A stretch of DNA of 43,339 nucleotides from Candidatus Curtissbacteria bacterium RIFCSPLOWO2_12_FULL_41_16 (GTDB lineage Bacteria > Patescibacteriota > Microgenomatia > Curtissbacterales > GWA2-41-24), in assembly GCA_001776545.1 (NCBI GenBank), contig MFBZ01000005.1:1-43339 (forward strand), given 5' to 3'. Below, in pieces: positions 6,066-14,839 of the stretch. The translations under genes were made by a program, and so were the position numbers. The notes under the pieces were generated by a model. It did no database searches. It was not told the origin of the DNA and was given only the letters and a program-made list of their open reading frames with translations. The stretch's first letter is position 1; each line of letters opens with the position of its first letter.

Positions 6066-7769
6066 ATGTTCCCTTCACAAACCTCTCTTATTCCCATAAC
6101 AGTAGCGTTGGCGAAATTTACAGCAGCAAATGGGTTTGGAGGACTTTATCCATACTGGTATTTAGGCTCAACGCCGGTGAAGTATTTGACAGGTCCGGTG
6201 GTGCCGGGGGTTTTGGTAGGACTGCATCAGCTACTCCCAAATTTTTCTCTGTTTGATCTTTCTTATTTTGTGATTCTTACTTCATATTTCATAAGTGCGA
6301 TCGGTTGGGGGATTTTATCGGGAAGGTTATCAGGCAGTAGGATGGTGGGATGGTGGGTTGGCGGGTTGACATTTATCTTACCCTGGCATTGGGTTGCGGG
6401 ACTTGGTTTGGAGGAAGTTTCGGCGGTTTTGGCGAGTGCTTTAACACCGTGGGTGCTATGGGTATTCGCTCGGGGTCCTGTCAGCAGTTTCCTTCCCGCT
6501 TTTGGCGAGGCTCGCCTTCGGCGGCCCGCCAGTGCTCGCAAGACTTTTGTTGACGTTGGTATTGTTAAAATAGTTACCGTTATTAAGAAAAAGTTCTTGC
6601 TGCGCGCTGTCGGTAACCCTTCCACTGCTGCCACCCCTTGCGAAATTACTCAGCAAGTTTCGTCATATTTTTCTGTGTGGCTACCCTCGCTTGCGTTCGC
6701 ACTGTTGTTACTCTCTAATACTACCGCCTCGATTCCGGCGATTGTAGGACTTCTAATAATTTCAAATTTCAAATTGGTCTCGTTTTCTGGCGAAAAGCAA
6801 ATTTCAAATTTAAAGAAAGCAGCTATTGTGATAATGCTTGGTTGGCTGCTTTCTTTATTGTGGTATGGGCCTAATTACTGGTCGACAAGTTTTGGCGCAG
6901 CGTCGATTGGGGGCAAGAGCGCAGTGAGTGCATTTGTTAACTTGATTAACCAAACGCGCGGGTTTGTTCCGGTAATTTTGGCGCTGGTTTTGGTTGTTTG
7001 GGGGTTTAGACCAAAGACTCTATATGATAAATTTATTTTGGCTTGGTTGACTATTTTTGGCAGCCTGACGCTTTTTCGGTTTTTGGCCGACCCTGATTTT
7101 TGGATGGACTGGACAGCCTGGATAGGGGAGGTCGAGGTAGGACTCGCCATGGTTATGGGGAGAAATTTTCAATTTAAAATTGAGACTTCATTTAGAATTG
7201 CAAATTTCAAATTAAAAATTACAAGGCTTACTATTTTCTATCTACTATTTGCTATTTACTTTCTGGCCGGTTGGATGGTGGCTTTTCAAAACCGCAATTT
7301 TTGGCTGCCAAGAGCGAGTATTGAGAATACTGTTGAGTATAAGATTGCTAAGTGGTTGGAGCTAGGAACGGGTCCTGTCAGTCGTTTCCCTCCCGCTTTT
7401 GGCGAGGCTCGCCTTCGGCGGCCCGCGATTGCCACCCGTTCTGTTGGTGCACCTACGGTTTTCTTATCTGGGACGACTGCTTTCTGGTTAAATAGTTTGG
7501 TAGACGTTAGGCAGGTTAGGGGCGGGAGAGATGAGGTTTCGGTTAATGGAGATTGGAGAGATGCCGCTTGGGAGATAAGAGAAGGCGCAACAGGTGAGGG
7601 CACTGAAAGAGCGCTGAGGACACTGAATATTTCCTATGTGGTAGTTCATACAAAAGACTCTGGCGAGTTTTATCATGATTTCCTTTATCCTCAAAAGTTT
7701 GAGAATATCAGTTCACTTACCAAGATATACGAGAAAGACGGGGATGTGATTTATCAAGTCGGAGACTAA
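6066..7769 (+). CDS. Polytopic GT-C-like / PTPS-related membrane protein carrying in-frame repeats
   Basis: About 567 residues with some eight hydrophobic segments and few charges. Content and length recall the PTPS-related and GT-C membrane proteins of CPR glycan loci, and the larger 11888 gene is of similar type. No catalytic motif is certain. The N-terminus begins abruptly at FPSQTSLIPITVAL, so a leading membrane segment may have been lost at the exosortase junction. Four palindromic repeats are inserted in frame: two GC-rich copies encoding GPVSxFxPAFGEARLRRPA and two AT-rich copies encoding ISNFKLV/QISNLKK and FQFKIETSFRIANFKLK. The gene stays open despite them. The ATG at 6066 is preferred to the TTG at 6060. 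Confidence 0.6.
   Translation: MFPSQTSLIPITVALAKFTAANGFGGLYPYWYLGSTPVKYLTGPVVPGVLVGLHQLLPNFSLFDLSYFVILTSYFISAIGWGILSGRLSGSRMVGWWVGGLTFILPWHWVAGLGLEEVSAVLASALTPWVLWVFARGPVSSFLPAFGEARLRRPASARKTFVDVGIVKIVTVIKKKFLLRAVGNPSTAATPCEITQQVSSYFSVWLPSLAFALLLLSNTTASIPAIVGLLIISNFKLVSFSGEKQISNLKKAAIVIMLGWLLSLLWYGPNYWSTSFGAASIGGKSAVSAFVNLINQTRGFVPVILALVLVVWGFRPKTLYDKFILAWLTIFGSLTLFRFLADPDFWMDWTAWIGEVEVGLAMVMGRNFQFKIETSFRIANFKLKITRLTIFYLLFAIYFLAGWMVAFQNRNFWLPRASIENTVEYKIAKWLELGTGPVSRFPPAFGEARLRRPAIATRSVGAPTVFLSGTTAFWLNSLVDVRQVRGGRDEVSVNGDWRDAAWEIREGATGEGTERALRTLNISYVVVHTKDSGEFYHDFLYPQKFENISSLTKIYEKDGDVIYQVGD
6474..6530. repeat. GC-rich in-frame palindromic repeat, copy 1
   Basis: The repeat runs from GGTCCTGTCAG to GCGGCCCGCC and is almost identical to 7371-7426, in the same reading frame. 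The core contains TTTTGGCGAGGC and CGCCTTCGGCGG, which can fold back. It encodes the peptide PAFGEARLRRPA. A shorter related palindrome lies in the 23S gene at 41455-41475. Confidence 0.75.
6758..6814. repeat. AT-rich in-frame palindromic repeat, copy 1
   Basis: AATTTCAAATTTCAAATT on the left is mirrored by AAATTTCAAATTT on the right, with GTTTTC/GAAAAG in the middle. It is read in frame as ISNFKLVSFSGEKQISNLKK, a polar stretch in an otherwise hydrophobic protein. Confidence 0.6.
7162..7220. repeat. AT-rich in-frame palindromic repeat, copy 2
   Basis: AAATTTTCAATTTAAAATT and AAATTTCAAATTAAAAATT form imperfect arms within the 6066 gene. The segment is read in frame as FQFKIETSFRIANFKLK. A similar TTTTCAATTTTCATTGAAAA palindrome occurs in the helix 9 insert of the 23S gene. 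Confidence 0.5.
7371..7426. repeat. GC-rich in-frame palindromic repeat, copy 2
   Basis: This is the second copy of the element at 6474-6530, about 0.9 kb away in the same gene and frame. The 35-base core is identical by eye. It encodes GPVSRFPPAFGEARLRRPA. Confidence 0.75.
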
Positions 7770-7880
7770 TTGTTGTATTGTTAAATTGCTACATTGCTAC
7801 ATTGTTTTAAACGATTTAACAATGGAACAATAAGAGAGCTTATTTCTCGCAAGCTTGAAATGAAACAATCTAACAATCAT
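7770..7880. repeat. ATTGTT/AACAAT palindromic intergenic repeat
   Basis: The left arm is built of TTGTATTGTTAAATTGCT and ACATTGCTACATTGTTT. The right arm, AAACGATTTAACAATGGAAC, is its near reverse complement, and more AACAATC units follow. The repeat fills the gap between two genes and supplies the upstream part of the ORF predicted at 7794, so that ORF's first codons are probably not coding. Confidence 0.6.
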
Positions 7881-8192
7881 AATTTGTGGCATCATCTTTT
7901 GATGATTTTATACCATGAGGCAGTCAACTTAGCCTGGTTTTTAGCCGGTGCGATGCTGGCAGTCGGCGGTTTGGCGATTTTTAAATTCGTCCAAGAATCA
8001 TTTTTTAGGATTGCCGTCGGCCTGCCGCTTCTTCTGATTGGAACAGGCCTGTTTTTTCTTAAAATACACGAGATAATTTTGGTAGTTGTTAGGCCTAAAA
8101 GACTGGCGGCTATTTGTATTTTTTGTTACGAAGTATCATTAAAACAGTTAAGCGGGAATAATAAGCAAGGAAAAGGGCAAAAAACTTTGTGA
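7860..8192 (+). CDS. Small membrane protein of unknown function
   Basis: I do not recognise this gene. From the ATG at 7860 it encodes about 110 residues with two hydrophobic segments (AWFLAGAMLAVGGLAIF and IAVGLPLLLIGTGLFFL), a short linking loop and a basic C-terminus. The longer ORF from 7794 starts with TTG inside a palindromic repeat and is less likely. The stop overlaps the GTG of the next gene by three bases (GTGA), so it is probably co-translated with the methyltransferase that follows. Confidence 0.55.
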   Translation: MKQSNNHNLWHHLLMILYHEAVNLAWFLAGAMLAVGGLAIFKFVQESFFRIAVGLPLLLIGTGLFFLKIHEIILVVVRPKRLAAICIFCYEVSLKQLSGNNKQGKGQKTL

Positions 8193-9082
8193 GAAATCCA
8201 AAATGCCCGAATTGCCGTAATTCTAATACTAGCAAGAAATATTTTTCCAATAAGTTTTGGTTATATTTTTGTCACAAGTGTGGGAATGGTTTTTGCTACC
8301 CTGTGCCAAAAGATTTGGCAAAGTATTATCCCGAGAACTACTGGACTTTTTCTTCTTTTCTGGTTTGGGTAAGAGGGTTGGTATATGGTTATTTTCAAGC
8401 CAGAAGAATGAAGTGGGTAAAAGAATTATTGGCCGGAGGAACTATTCTGGATGTTGGAGCAGGGGAGGCTGAATTTGGCAGATCTTTGGCTGGTTCTTTT
8501 CAAGTTACGAGTATTGAGGCGCCTTTTGCAAAAATCTCAAACAAGGAAGTTTTGAAATTTGATTTTTTAAAATGGAATCCCCGGCAAAAATTCGATATGA
8601 TAGTTTTTTGGGAAAGCTTAGAACATACACCGGCGCCGGAGAAATACATCAGAAAGGCCTTTCGGCTACTTGCGCATCGAGGGTTTATACTTGTGGAATA
8701 TCCAAGGTTTGAGTGTCTTGAGTCAAAGATTTTTGGAAAGTTTTGGTACCATCTGGATTTACCGAGACACCTGGCCCATTTTACCGACGTCGGGCTCAGA
8801 AGGTTAATACTTGCAAATAATTTAGAGTTAACCAGTCAAAGATCTGTCTTTGCGCCTGAGTATACAATTGCCGGCCTTGCAGCCAGTATTCTCAATGTTT
8901 TTAAATGGCCCATTCTTGATTTGCCAACGAAGGCCGAAAACAGTCCAAAATACATACTGACTTTAGTAATACTGTTACCTCTTCTGGTCCTGGCGGCATT
9001 AGCTGAGGTAATTTTCTTTGGAATAGGCCAGTCACCCATTGGAGTTATTGTTGTCCAAAAATCATTTGATGAGAAAAACTAA
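8189..9082 (+). CDS. Class I SAM methyltransferase with N-terminal zinc ribbon
   Basis: A 297-residue protein. Residues 3-31 carry two CxxC pairs (CPNCRNS and CHKCGNGF), a zinc ribbon often found in sugar- or polysaccharide-modifying methyltransferases. Motif I is ILDVGAGEAEFG (about 85-97), and a later FWESLEHTP matches the acidic motif. The C-terminus has one hydrophobic segment (LTLVILLPLLVLAAL), so it may be membrane-bound. The GTG start at 8189 overlaps the preceding stop. It is followed by a GT2 gene with 14 bases of overlap. The substrate is unknown, probably a glycan or lipid-linked sugar. Confidence 0.75.
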   Translation: MRNPKCPNCRNSNTSKKYFSNKFWLYFCHKCGNGFCYPVPKDLAKYYPENYWTFSSFLVWVRGLVYGYFQARRMKWVKELLAGGTILDVGAGEAEFGRSLAGSFQVTSIEAPFAKISNKEVLKFDFLKWNPRQKFDMIVFWESLEHTPAPEKYIRKAFRLLAHRGFILVEYPRFECLESKIFGKFWYHLDLPRHLAHFTDVGLRRLILANNLELTSQRSVFAPEYTIAGLAASILNVFKWPILDLPTKAENSPKYILTLVILLPLLVLAALAEVIFFGIGQSPIGVIVVQKSFDEKN

Positions 9083-9803
9083 AGTTACTGCTGTTTTTAT
9101 TGCCTTAAACGCAGAAGCGACCCTTGAGAATTTTATCAATTCATTCCCGAAAAAATTGGTCGATGAAATGATTCTAGTTGATGATAAATCGAGCGACGGC
9201 ACATATGAGCTTGCCAAAAAACTTCACCTTTTGGCTTACCAAAATCCTGTTCGCTTAGGGTATGGCGGCAATTTAAAAAGAGCCTTGAGGCTGGCACTTG
9301 CAAGAGGAGCAGATATTATTGTCGATATTCATCCTGACGGTGAATATAAGCCTCTTTGTATTCCCAAGGCTTTGGCAAAAGTTAGAGAGGGGGCTGATTT
9401 AGTTTTAGGCAACAGATTTTCATCACCATTTTCTCCTCTTCAAAATGGAATGAGAATCTGGAAATTGATTCCAATTGCTTTTTTAAATAGAATGGACAGG
9501 TTTATATTTGGTCCAGCTGCTTGTGATTTCCACCAGGGGTTTAGAGTTTATACTAGGAATTTACTGACGAGAATAGACTTTCTTAAAAATTCAAACGATT
9601 ATTTGTTTAGTTTTGAAATAATAGCGCAGGCCGCCTGGCGGCGCATGAGAATTGAGCAGGTACCGGTTGAGACTTGCTACCGGGGAAGAAAAAGGGGGGC
9701 CAGCTTAGTAAGAAGTATCAAGTATGCACTGGGAACCTTTTGGGTACGCGGGTTGTATCTTCTTGCCAGAGCCGGTTTTCATTCTAAATTATTTAAAGCA
9801 TAA
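9069..9803 (+). CDS. GT2 glycosyltransferase (DPM1-like)
   Basis: A GT-A fold GT2 of about 244 residues. It shows MILVDDKSSDGTYELA for nucleotide binding, LGYGGNLKRAL, and the metal site DIIVDIHPDGEY followed by LVLGNRFSSP. Late CDFHQGFRVY and QVPVETCYRGR are typical of polyprenyl-phosphate or rhamnosyl-type GT2 enzymes. I choose the ATG at 9069 because the family fold begins there; the track start at 9039 lies deep in the preceding gene. Confidence 0.8.
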   Translation: MRKTKVTAVFIALNAEATLENFINSFPKKLVDEMILVDDKSSDGTYELAKKLHLLAYQNPVRLGYGGNLKRALRLALARGADIIVDIHPDGEYKPLCIPKALAKVREGADLVLGNRFSSPFSPLQNGMRIWKLIPIAFLNRMDRFIFGPAACDFHQGFRVYTRNLLTRIDFLKNSNDYLFSFEIIAQAAWRRMRIEQVPVETCYRGRKRGASLVRSIKYALGTFWVRGLYLLARAGFHSKLFKA

Positions 9804-9812
9804 CTTTTTTAG

Positions 9813-11042
9813 ATGAAGCAGATCAAAAAGGTAAAAAGATGCCGAATTTGTAAATCTCGCGATTTATATAAATTTCTTGATTTAGGGGAAATGCCTATTC
9901 CTAACGGTTTTTTAAGGGAAGAGGATTTGCCAAAAAAAGAAAAATATTTTCCTCTTGCCTGTTTGTTTTGCCGAAATTGCAATTTGGTTCAGCTGGCGGA
10001 CGTAGTAAACCCCGATATCATGTTCAAAGATTACGTTTATATTCCTTCGGGTTCAAAGCTCCTGATGAATAATTTCTATAATTTAGCCTGTGACGCGTAT
10101 AAGAAACTTAACCTTTCAAAATCTTCCCTGGTTTTCGATATCGGATCAAATGACGGAAGCCTTTTGAGCTTCTTTAAAGGGCTTGGGACACGGGTTTTGG
10201 GGGTGGATCCGGCGCTTAATTTAGCAAAAGTTGCAAAAGAGCGAGGAATTCCTACCGAGGTTGGACTTTTCAGTAGAACTTTGGCCAAAAAGATCGTGAG
10301 CAAACATGGGCAGGCGGATTTAATCACGGCTACTAATGTTGTTGCCCACATTGATGATCTTGAAAATCTTCTAGATGGAATCAGGTTGCTTCTTAAGGAT
10401 CAAGGTTTGTTCATTTGCGAAGTTCATTATTTATTGGATTTAATAACCAAAAATGAGTTTGACACTATTTATCATGAACATTTATCTTATTTTAGCCTTA
10501 AACCCTGGAAGGTTTTGGTTGAGAAGCATGGATTTGAAATCGATGAGGTTCGCCGGATAAATATTCATGGAGGCTCTCTGCGCTTGACTCTTCGAAAGAA
10601 GTCAGGTGGAACGCATTGTAAAACAGTCAAATATTTAATTACTCTTGAGGAGCGAAGCGGGCTTTATACCGAAGACACTTATAGGCAATTTGCAGGAAGG
10701 ATTTTAGCGCTTAAAACCGAATTAAAATCTCTACTTGTCAATTTGAGAGCAAAGGGCAAAAAAATTGTCGGATTAGGAGCTCCGGCAAAAGCAAATGTTA
10801 TTACCAATTTTTTTGATATTGACCCACAAGTTCTGGATTACATTGCCGATGCCACTTTGTATAAACAAGGACGATACACGCCCGGAAAGCATATTCCTAT
10901 TTATCCTGAGGAGAGAATTTTTGCCGATTTACCGGATTATAGCGTGATTTTTACCTGGAATTTCGCTAATGAAATTATTCAGAAGTATCGAAAAACTGGA
11001 ACAAAATTTATAATACCCATACCTGAGGTTAAAATTGTTTAG
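9813..11042 (+). CDS. Sugar C-methyltransferase-like protein
   Basis: The 409 residues show the three-part layout of NDP-sugar C-methyltransferases. There is an N-terminal zinc site (CRICKSRDLYKFLDLGEMP with a later CLFCRNC), then a Rossmann SAM domain with VFDIGSNDGSLL and NVVAHIDDL, then a C-terminal domain with VGLGAPAKANVI. Such enzymes C-methylate keto-deoxysugars (for example the TylCIII and NovU families). It sits nine bases after a GT2 gene in the same operon. The exact sugar is not known. Confidence 0.8.
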   Translation: MKQIKKVKRCRICKSRDLYKFLDLGEMPIPNGFLREEDLPKKEKYFPLACLFCRNCNLVQLADVVNPDIMFKDYVYIPSGSKLLMNNFYNLACDAYKKLNLSKSSLVFDIGSNDGSLLSFFKGLGTRVLGVDPALNLAKVAKERGIPTEVGLFSRTLAKKIVSKHGQADLITATNVVAHIDDLENLLDGIRLLLKDQGLFICEVHYLLDLITKNEFDTIYHEHLSYFSLKPWKVLVEKHGFEIDEVRRINIHGGSLRLTLRKKSGGTHCKTVKYLITLEERSGLYTEDTYRQFAGRILALKTELKSLLVNLRAKGKKIVGLGAPAKANVITNFFDIDPQVLDYIADATLYKQGRYTPGKHIPIYPEERIFADLPDYSVIFTWNFANEIIQKYRKTGTKFIIPIPEVKIV

Positions 11043-11047
11043 TTACT

Positions 11048-11770
11048 ATGTGGAGAAATAAAACTGTAGCAGTCATTTTTCCGGCTTTATCTGAAATCAG
11101 TTCAATCCGGGAGGCAATTTTAGATTTCGATTCAACAGGTTTTATAGACGAAATTATAGTGGTAGACAATGATTTGCCTGAAGATACTCTTAATAAAATT
11201 GTCGGCACGCGCGCCAGAATTATTAAAGAAAAACGTCATGGTTTTGGGTTATCAATTCAAACCGGGATAAAAGCAACCGGGGCAGATTTGATCATCATCG
11301 CAGAAGCCACCGGTGCTTTTGCCGGAAAGGATGTTACTAAGCTTTTAGCCTACAGTGATGATTTTGAGACGGTTTTTGGTTCCCGGACTCATGTTCCACT
11401 CATAAAAAGCGGCTCTGGCATGAATTTTTTGCGAAGAGTTGTCGACGTATTATATGGAAAATTGGTAAGCCTATTGTTTTTATGCGGACCCTTGACTGAT
11501 CTTGGCTGTACTCTAAAAATTACAAGCAGAATGGGTTGGCGGAAAGTGGCAGGGGAGTGCCGGGCCAAATCTGCTTTGTTTACGACAGAGTGGATACTTT
11601 TGGCGGCCAAAAATAAAGTCAGATTTTGTCAGATTCCGGTAAATTTTAAATCCGGGGTCGGCGGATCCTTATGGTCGGAGAATTTTTTGAGTCAGGTCGC
11701 AAGAGCGATTGTGATATTTTTTTATATCTTTAGAGTTTGGTTTTCAAAAAGGCTGGGCAGAAGGCTTTAG
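11048..11770 (+). CDS. GT2-like glycosyltransferase with altered metal motif
   Basis: A 240-residue GT2 with the N-terminal strand AVIFPALSEISSI, EIIVVDNDLPEDT and the RHGFGLSIQTGIKATGADLI segment seen in DPM1-like enzymes. Where relatives have a DPDGTF-type acidic motif it reads IAEATGAFAGKD, so the usual Asp is missing and only a Glu remains. It may be inactive, metal-independent or use another residue. The C-terminal TEWILLAAKN and FCQIPVNFK match the family. It begins five bases after the C-methyltransferase stop. Confidence 0.7.
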   Translation: MWRNKTVAVIFPALSEISSIREAILDFDSTGFIDEIIVVDNDLPEDTLNKIVGTRARIIKEKRHGFGLSIQTGIKATGADLIIIAEATGAFAGKDVTKLLAYSDDFETVFGSRTHVPLIKSGSGMNFLRRVVDVLYGKLVSLLFLCGPLTDLGCTLKITSRMGWRKVAGECRAKSALFTTEWILLAAKNKVRFCQIPVNFKSGVGGSLWSENFLSQVARAIVIFFYIFRVWFSKRLGRRL

Positions 11771-11887
11771 CAAACGTAAGGCAGTTATTCCTAAAGTTGT
11801 TTAATCCCTCGGTTGTTTTTGGCAAATTGTCAAAGCGTGTGTCAGAGGTTATATTAGTAAGGTTAGTAAAGTCAATTCTATTTTCAG

Positions 11888-14839
11888 GTGTCAAATAGCA
11901 GATTAGTTAAAGTTCTTGTTGCGTTATCTTCCTTCGTTTTGCATAGTTTGTTTATTTTGCTGGTAATTTACTTTGTCTGGCCAATTTTGGGCCTGTACTG
12001 GAATCAGAAGCCGGCTGTTGGCATAGACCTTTTCCTTTCGGTAGATTTTCTGACCTATTTGCGAGATCATTTTGGCTGGCCTTGGGCCTGGAAATATATC
12101 TGGTATGGGGGAACGCCTTTGGTTCAGAGTTATCCTCTTTTACATTATTACTTAATGTTGCCTTTGGTTGCGTGGTTTAGTGCTGTTCAGGCTGTTCAGG
12201 TTTACGTTCTATCAACTTATGTTTTGTTTTTTGTCTTTTCCTATTTATTGTTTTACTCTTTTTCTAAAAGCCGAGGACTTGCGGCGGTTCTTTCAATAGC
12301 TACTGCTTATTCTTACAACTTGTGGAGTCCTCTTTACTGGGCGGGCAGTATTCCTTATGTCGCAACGATGTTTTTATTGCCACTCTCCTTATACCTTGTT
12401 GTTCGTATGTATGAGACGGGCAATAGAAAGTACATTTACCTGGCAGGACTTTTGTCGGGACTTTTTATTTTGGGGCATCCTCAAAGTTTTATCGCATATA
12501 CTGTTCCCATAACTGCCATTTTCATTTTGTTTTTTGGCTCCGAGAAAGTTAAGATTTTCAGATGGGAGAAGTTTGCAACCCTTTTTTTTTACGGGCTAGT
12601 TATTTTGTTTGTGGGGTTTCCTCAGGCAGGAATTGGAATAGAGGTAGTTGGGCAATTTTTCAACCTTTTGGGAAGTGCTTTTTCAAAAGGTGCTCAAGAA
12701 ATCGGCCAATCTTATATCGCTACCCAGGCTAAAGAGACCGCCGGTTCTCCCATTGCGCGAACATTCGACGTTTACCACAGGACGAACGTTTTATTCTTTT
12801 GGGCGCTTGGTTTGGCATTTGCCGTAACGATTTTATCAACTTTCCTTGCGTTTGTTACCCGAAGAAAAATCAGCCACCATGTTAAGTTGTTATTTCCGGC
12901 TGTTTTAATATTTGCCTACCTTGCATTGTTTCTCTATTCATTTGCCATTGGTATAAATCCCTTATCCGGTGGTTGGTTTAGGGTTTTTTGGCCCTCGATG
13001 GTAATTTTGGGGACGATTACTTCAGTGCTTTGGAGAATATCAACGGATAACTTAGAAGTAATAATCGGTAAGTGGAAGGACAAGCCGGGGATTTTTAGAT
13101 GGTACGGATGGATTTTTGGGACAGTTTTGAGTCTGGTAGTTTTGGTCATTGGAGTGCCCTTTTTGCAGTCAACATATACCGGGTTCCAGAAACACATGTT
13201 GGCGTACGTTTCGGAAAGTAGCGCTTTCCCTACAGCCTTAAGTTTAAATTTAAAAAAAGGAGATTGGCCGGAGAAATTGCCAAAGTTGGTGCCTGACTGG
13301 ATGGATCCTAATGATATAAATTATCGCTTATATGATATGGATGCCACCCTTAACATCTGGTGGAGTTCGGTATTTAAAATGCCGCTTGCCCGAGGTTATC
13401 TCGACGGAACCCCGAAGGGGCCTGATGCTGAAAATTATGCCGGTTGGCAATACTGGCAGAATATTACTCTTTTAAAAAATGAGGCTATTGAAAGGTGGGG
13501 ACTTACAGAAGAACAGGCAAGTAATCAGTCAAAATTTCTCTTAGATTGGCACAGTATTAGATATGTTGAAGGTTACCCATTAACTGAAAGACCCTACGCA
13601 GCTCCCCTTTCGAGCTATATAGCAGAGGATAAAAATTTATTCATAAGGGATGAAATTATTCTGGTTTTTCGTCCTGAAAAATTTTTCCAGATCGAAGGCA
13701 GGGGTTGGAACATTCCAGATCATAATCAAGAATTAAAATATTATGAAGTCAAAAAAGAAGCTGTTTCACCTATTTATAACGTAACCAACGCCCCAGCTGT
13801 GCTGGTCGTAGGTGATAGGATTGCCCAGGACGTAATGATGAGAGATTTAGCTTTTCTCAACCTTAATTCCAGAAAGGCAATTATTATCCAATGGAATAAA
13901 CCGATTGATAGCTTGCCTGTAGCCGAAATCAAGAATTTTGACCTCATTATTTTATACAGATATAAATACAATAAAAGTGTTAAGGCATTTGGAAATCTAG
14001 AAAAATACGTAAAGGGCGGCGGAAACTTGTTTATTGATACGGGAACCGAACAAAAAGAATCTACGTCATTAAAACTTCCCGAGCTCTTTCCTTTTGAGCA
14101 GTCGGAGCGAAAGCCGCTTGGAAATAATTGGGATTTTAAGATAGAAGAAGATTCGATTACTCAAGGAATTAACTTTGAGAATTTTAGCGAACCTATTTTT
14201 GATGATCAGGGATGGAGCTTTGCTTATCCTGCAAGCGGCTTGAGATATGGGGCAAAAGTTCTTGTTTCAAATCACGGGAAGCCGGTTCTTGCCTCTTACA
14301 ACTTAGGTAAAGGTAAGGTAGTTTGGAGTGGCATGAATTTTGCCGGCCACGTTCAAAGATTTAAGAATCAGGAAGAAATCAATCTTTTCAAAAATATACT
14401 TTTTTACTTCATGGATTTTTCCAAGGATAAAAATTTGGAAGCGTCATTTGAGAGGCCCACCAGTGAAAAAGCCATAATAAGGGGAGCCAATGCCAAAGGC
14501 ATTTTGTTTAAAGAGGCAAATTATCCCAGTTGGGACGCAACTGTCAAATCAAATAAAGGTTCCAAGAAAGTTAATATTTATCGGGCCGGCCCAATGGTTT
14601 ACGGGTACATGTACGCTTTTGTGCCGGAAAGTATGCGAGGAGAGAACTTTGAGGCAATTTTTGAGTACCATGGTGAGATGATTTATAAGTTGGCGTACTT
14701 TATCTCGTTTTTGTCGATAATTTTTGTTTTAGATCACCTTTTAGCCGGCGGAAAACTTTCACGCCATGTTAGCCACAAAGGCAAACATGTGCTATCAACA
14801 AGTTTAGGCAAGTGGTGGGGAAAAGAGGATGAGGTTTAA
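11888..14839 (+). CDS. Large GT-C/PTPS-related membrane protein with periplasmic GATase-like domain
   Basis: A 983-residue protein starting at GTG. Residues 1-470 hold roughly ten membrane segments with a first outer loop containing DHFGWPWAWKYIWYGG, as in PTPS-related/GT-C proteins of unknown donor. Residues about 470-630 form an outer domain. Residues about 637-820 (PAVLVVGDRIAQDVM, then NFDLIILYRYKY, GGGNLFIDTG and GKGKVVWSGMNFAGH) look like a class I glutamine-amidotransferase-type fold. A further domain and one last membrane segment (about 933-958) follow. The stop overlaps the start of the next methyltransferase gene (TAATG). It may transfer or bind glycan on the outer face; this is inference. 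Confidence 0.65.
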   Translation: MSNSRLVKVLVALSSFVLHSLFILLVIYFVWPILGLYWNQKPAVGIDLFLSVDFLTYLRDHFGWPWAWKYIWYGGTPLVQSYPLLHYYLMLPLVAWFSAVQAVQVYVLSTYVLFFVFSYLLFYSFSKSRGLAAVLSIATAYSYNLWSPLYWAGSIPYVATMFLLPLSLYLVVRMYETGNRKYIYLAGLLSGLFILGHPQSFIAYTVPITAIFILFFGSEKVKIFRWEKFATLFFYGLVILFVGFPQAGIGIEVVGQFFNLLGSAFSKGAQEIGQSYIATQAKETAGSPIARTFDVYHRTNVLFFWALGLAFAVTILSTFLAFVTRRKISHHVKLLFPAVLIFAYLALFLYSFAIGINPLSGGWFRVFWPSMVILGTITSVLWRISTDNLEVIIGKWKDKPGIFRWYGWIFGTVLSLVVLVIGVPFLQSTYTGFQKHMLAYVSESSAFPTALSLNLKKGDWPEKLPKLVPDWMDPNDINYRLYDMDATLNIWWSSVFKMPLARGYLDGTPKGPDAENYAGWQYWQNITLLKNEAIERWGLTEEQASNQSKFLLDWHSIRYVEGYPLTERPYAAPLSSYIAEDKNLFIRDEIILVFRPEKFFQIEGRGWNIPDHNQELKYYEVKKEAVSPIYNVTNAPAVLVVGDRIAQDVMMRDLAFLNLNSRKAIIIQWNKPIDSLPVAEIKNFDLIILYRYKYNKSVKAFGNLEKYVKGGGNLFIDTGTEQKESTSLKLPELFPFEQSERKPLGNNWDFKIEEDSITQGINFENFSEPIFDDQGWSFAYPASGLRYGAKVLVSNHGKPVLASYNLGKGKVVWSGMNFAGHVQRFKNQEEINLFKNILFYFMDFSKDKNLEASFERPTSEKAIIRGANAKGILFKEANYPSWDATVKSNKGSKKVNIYRAGPMVYGYMYAFVPESMRGENFEAIFEYHGEMIYKLAYFISFLSIIFVLDHLLAGGKLSRHVSHKGKHVLSTSLGKWWGKEDEV

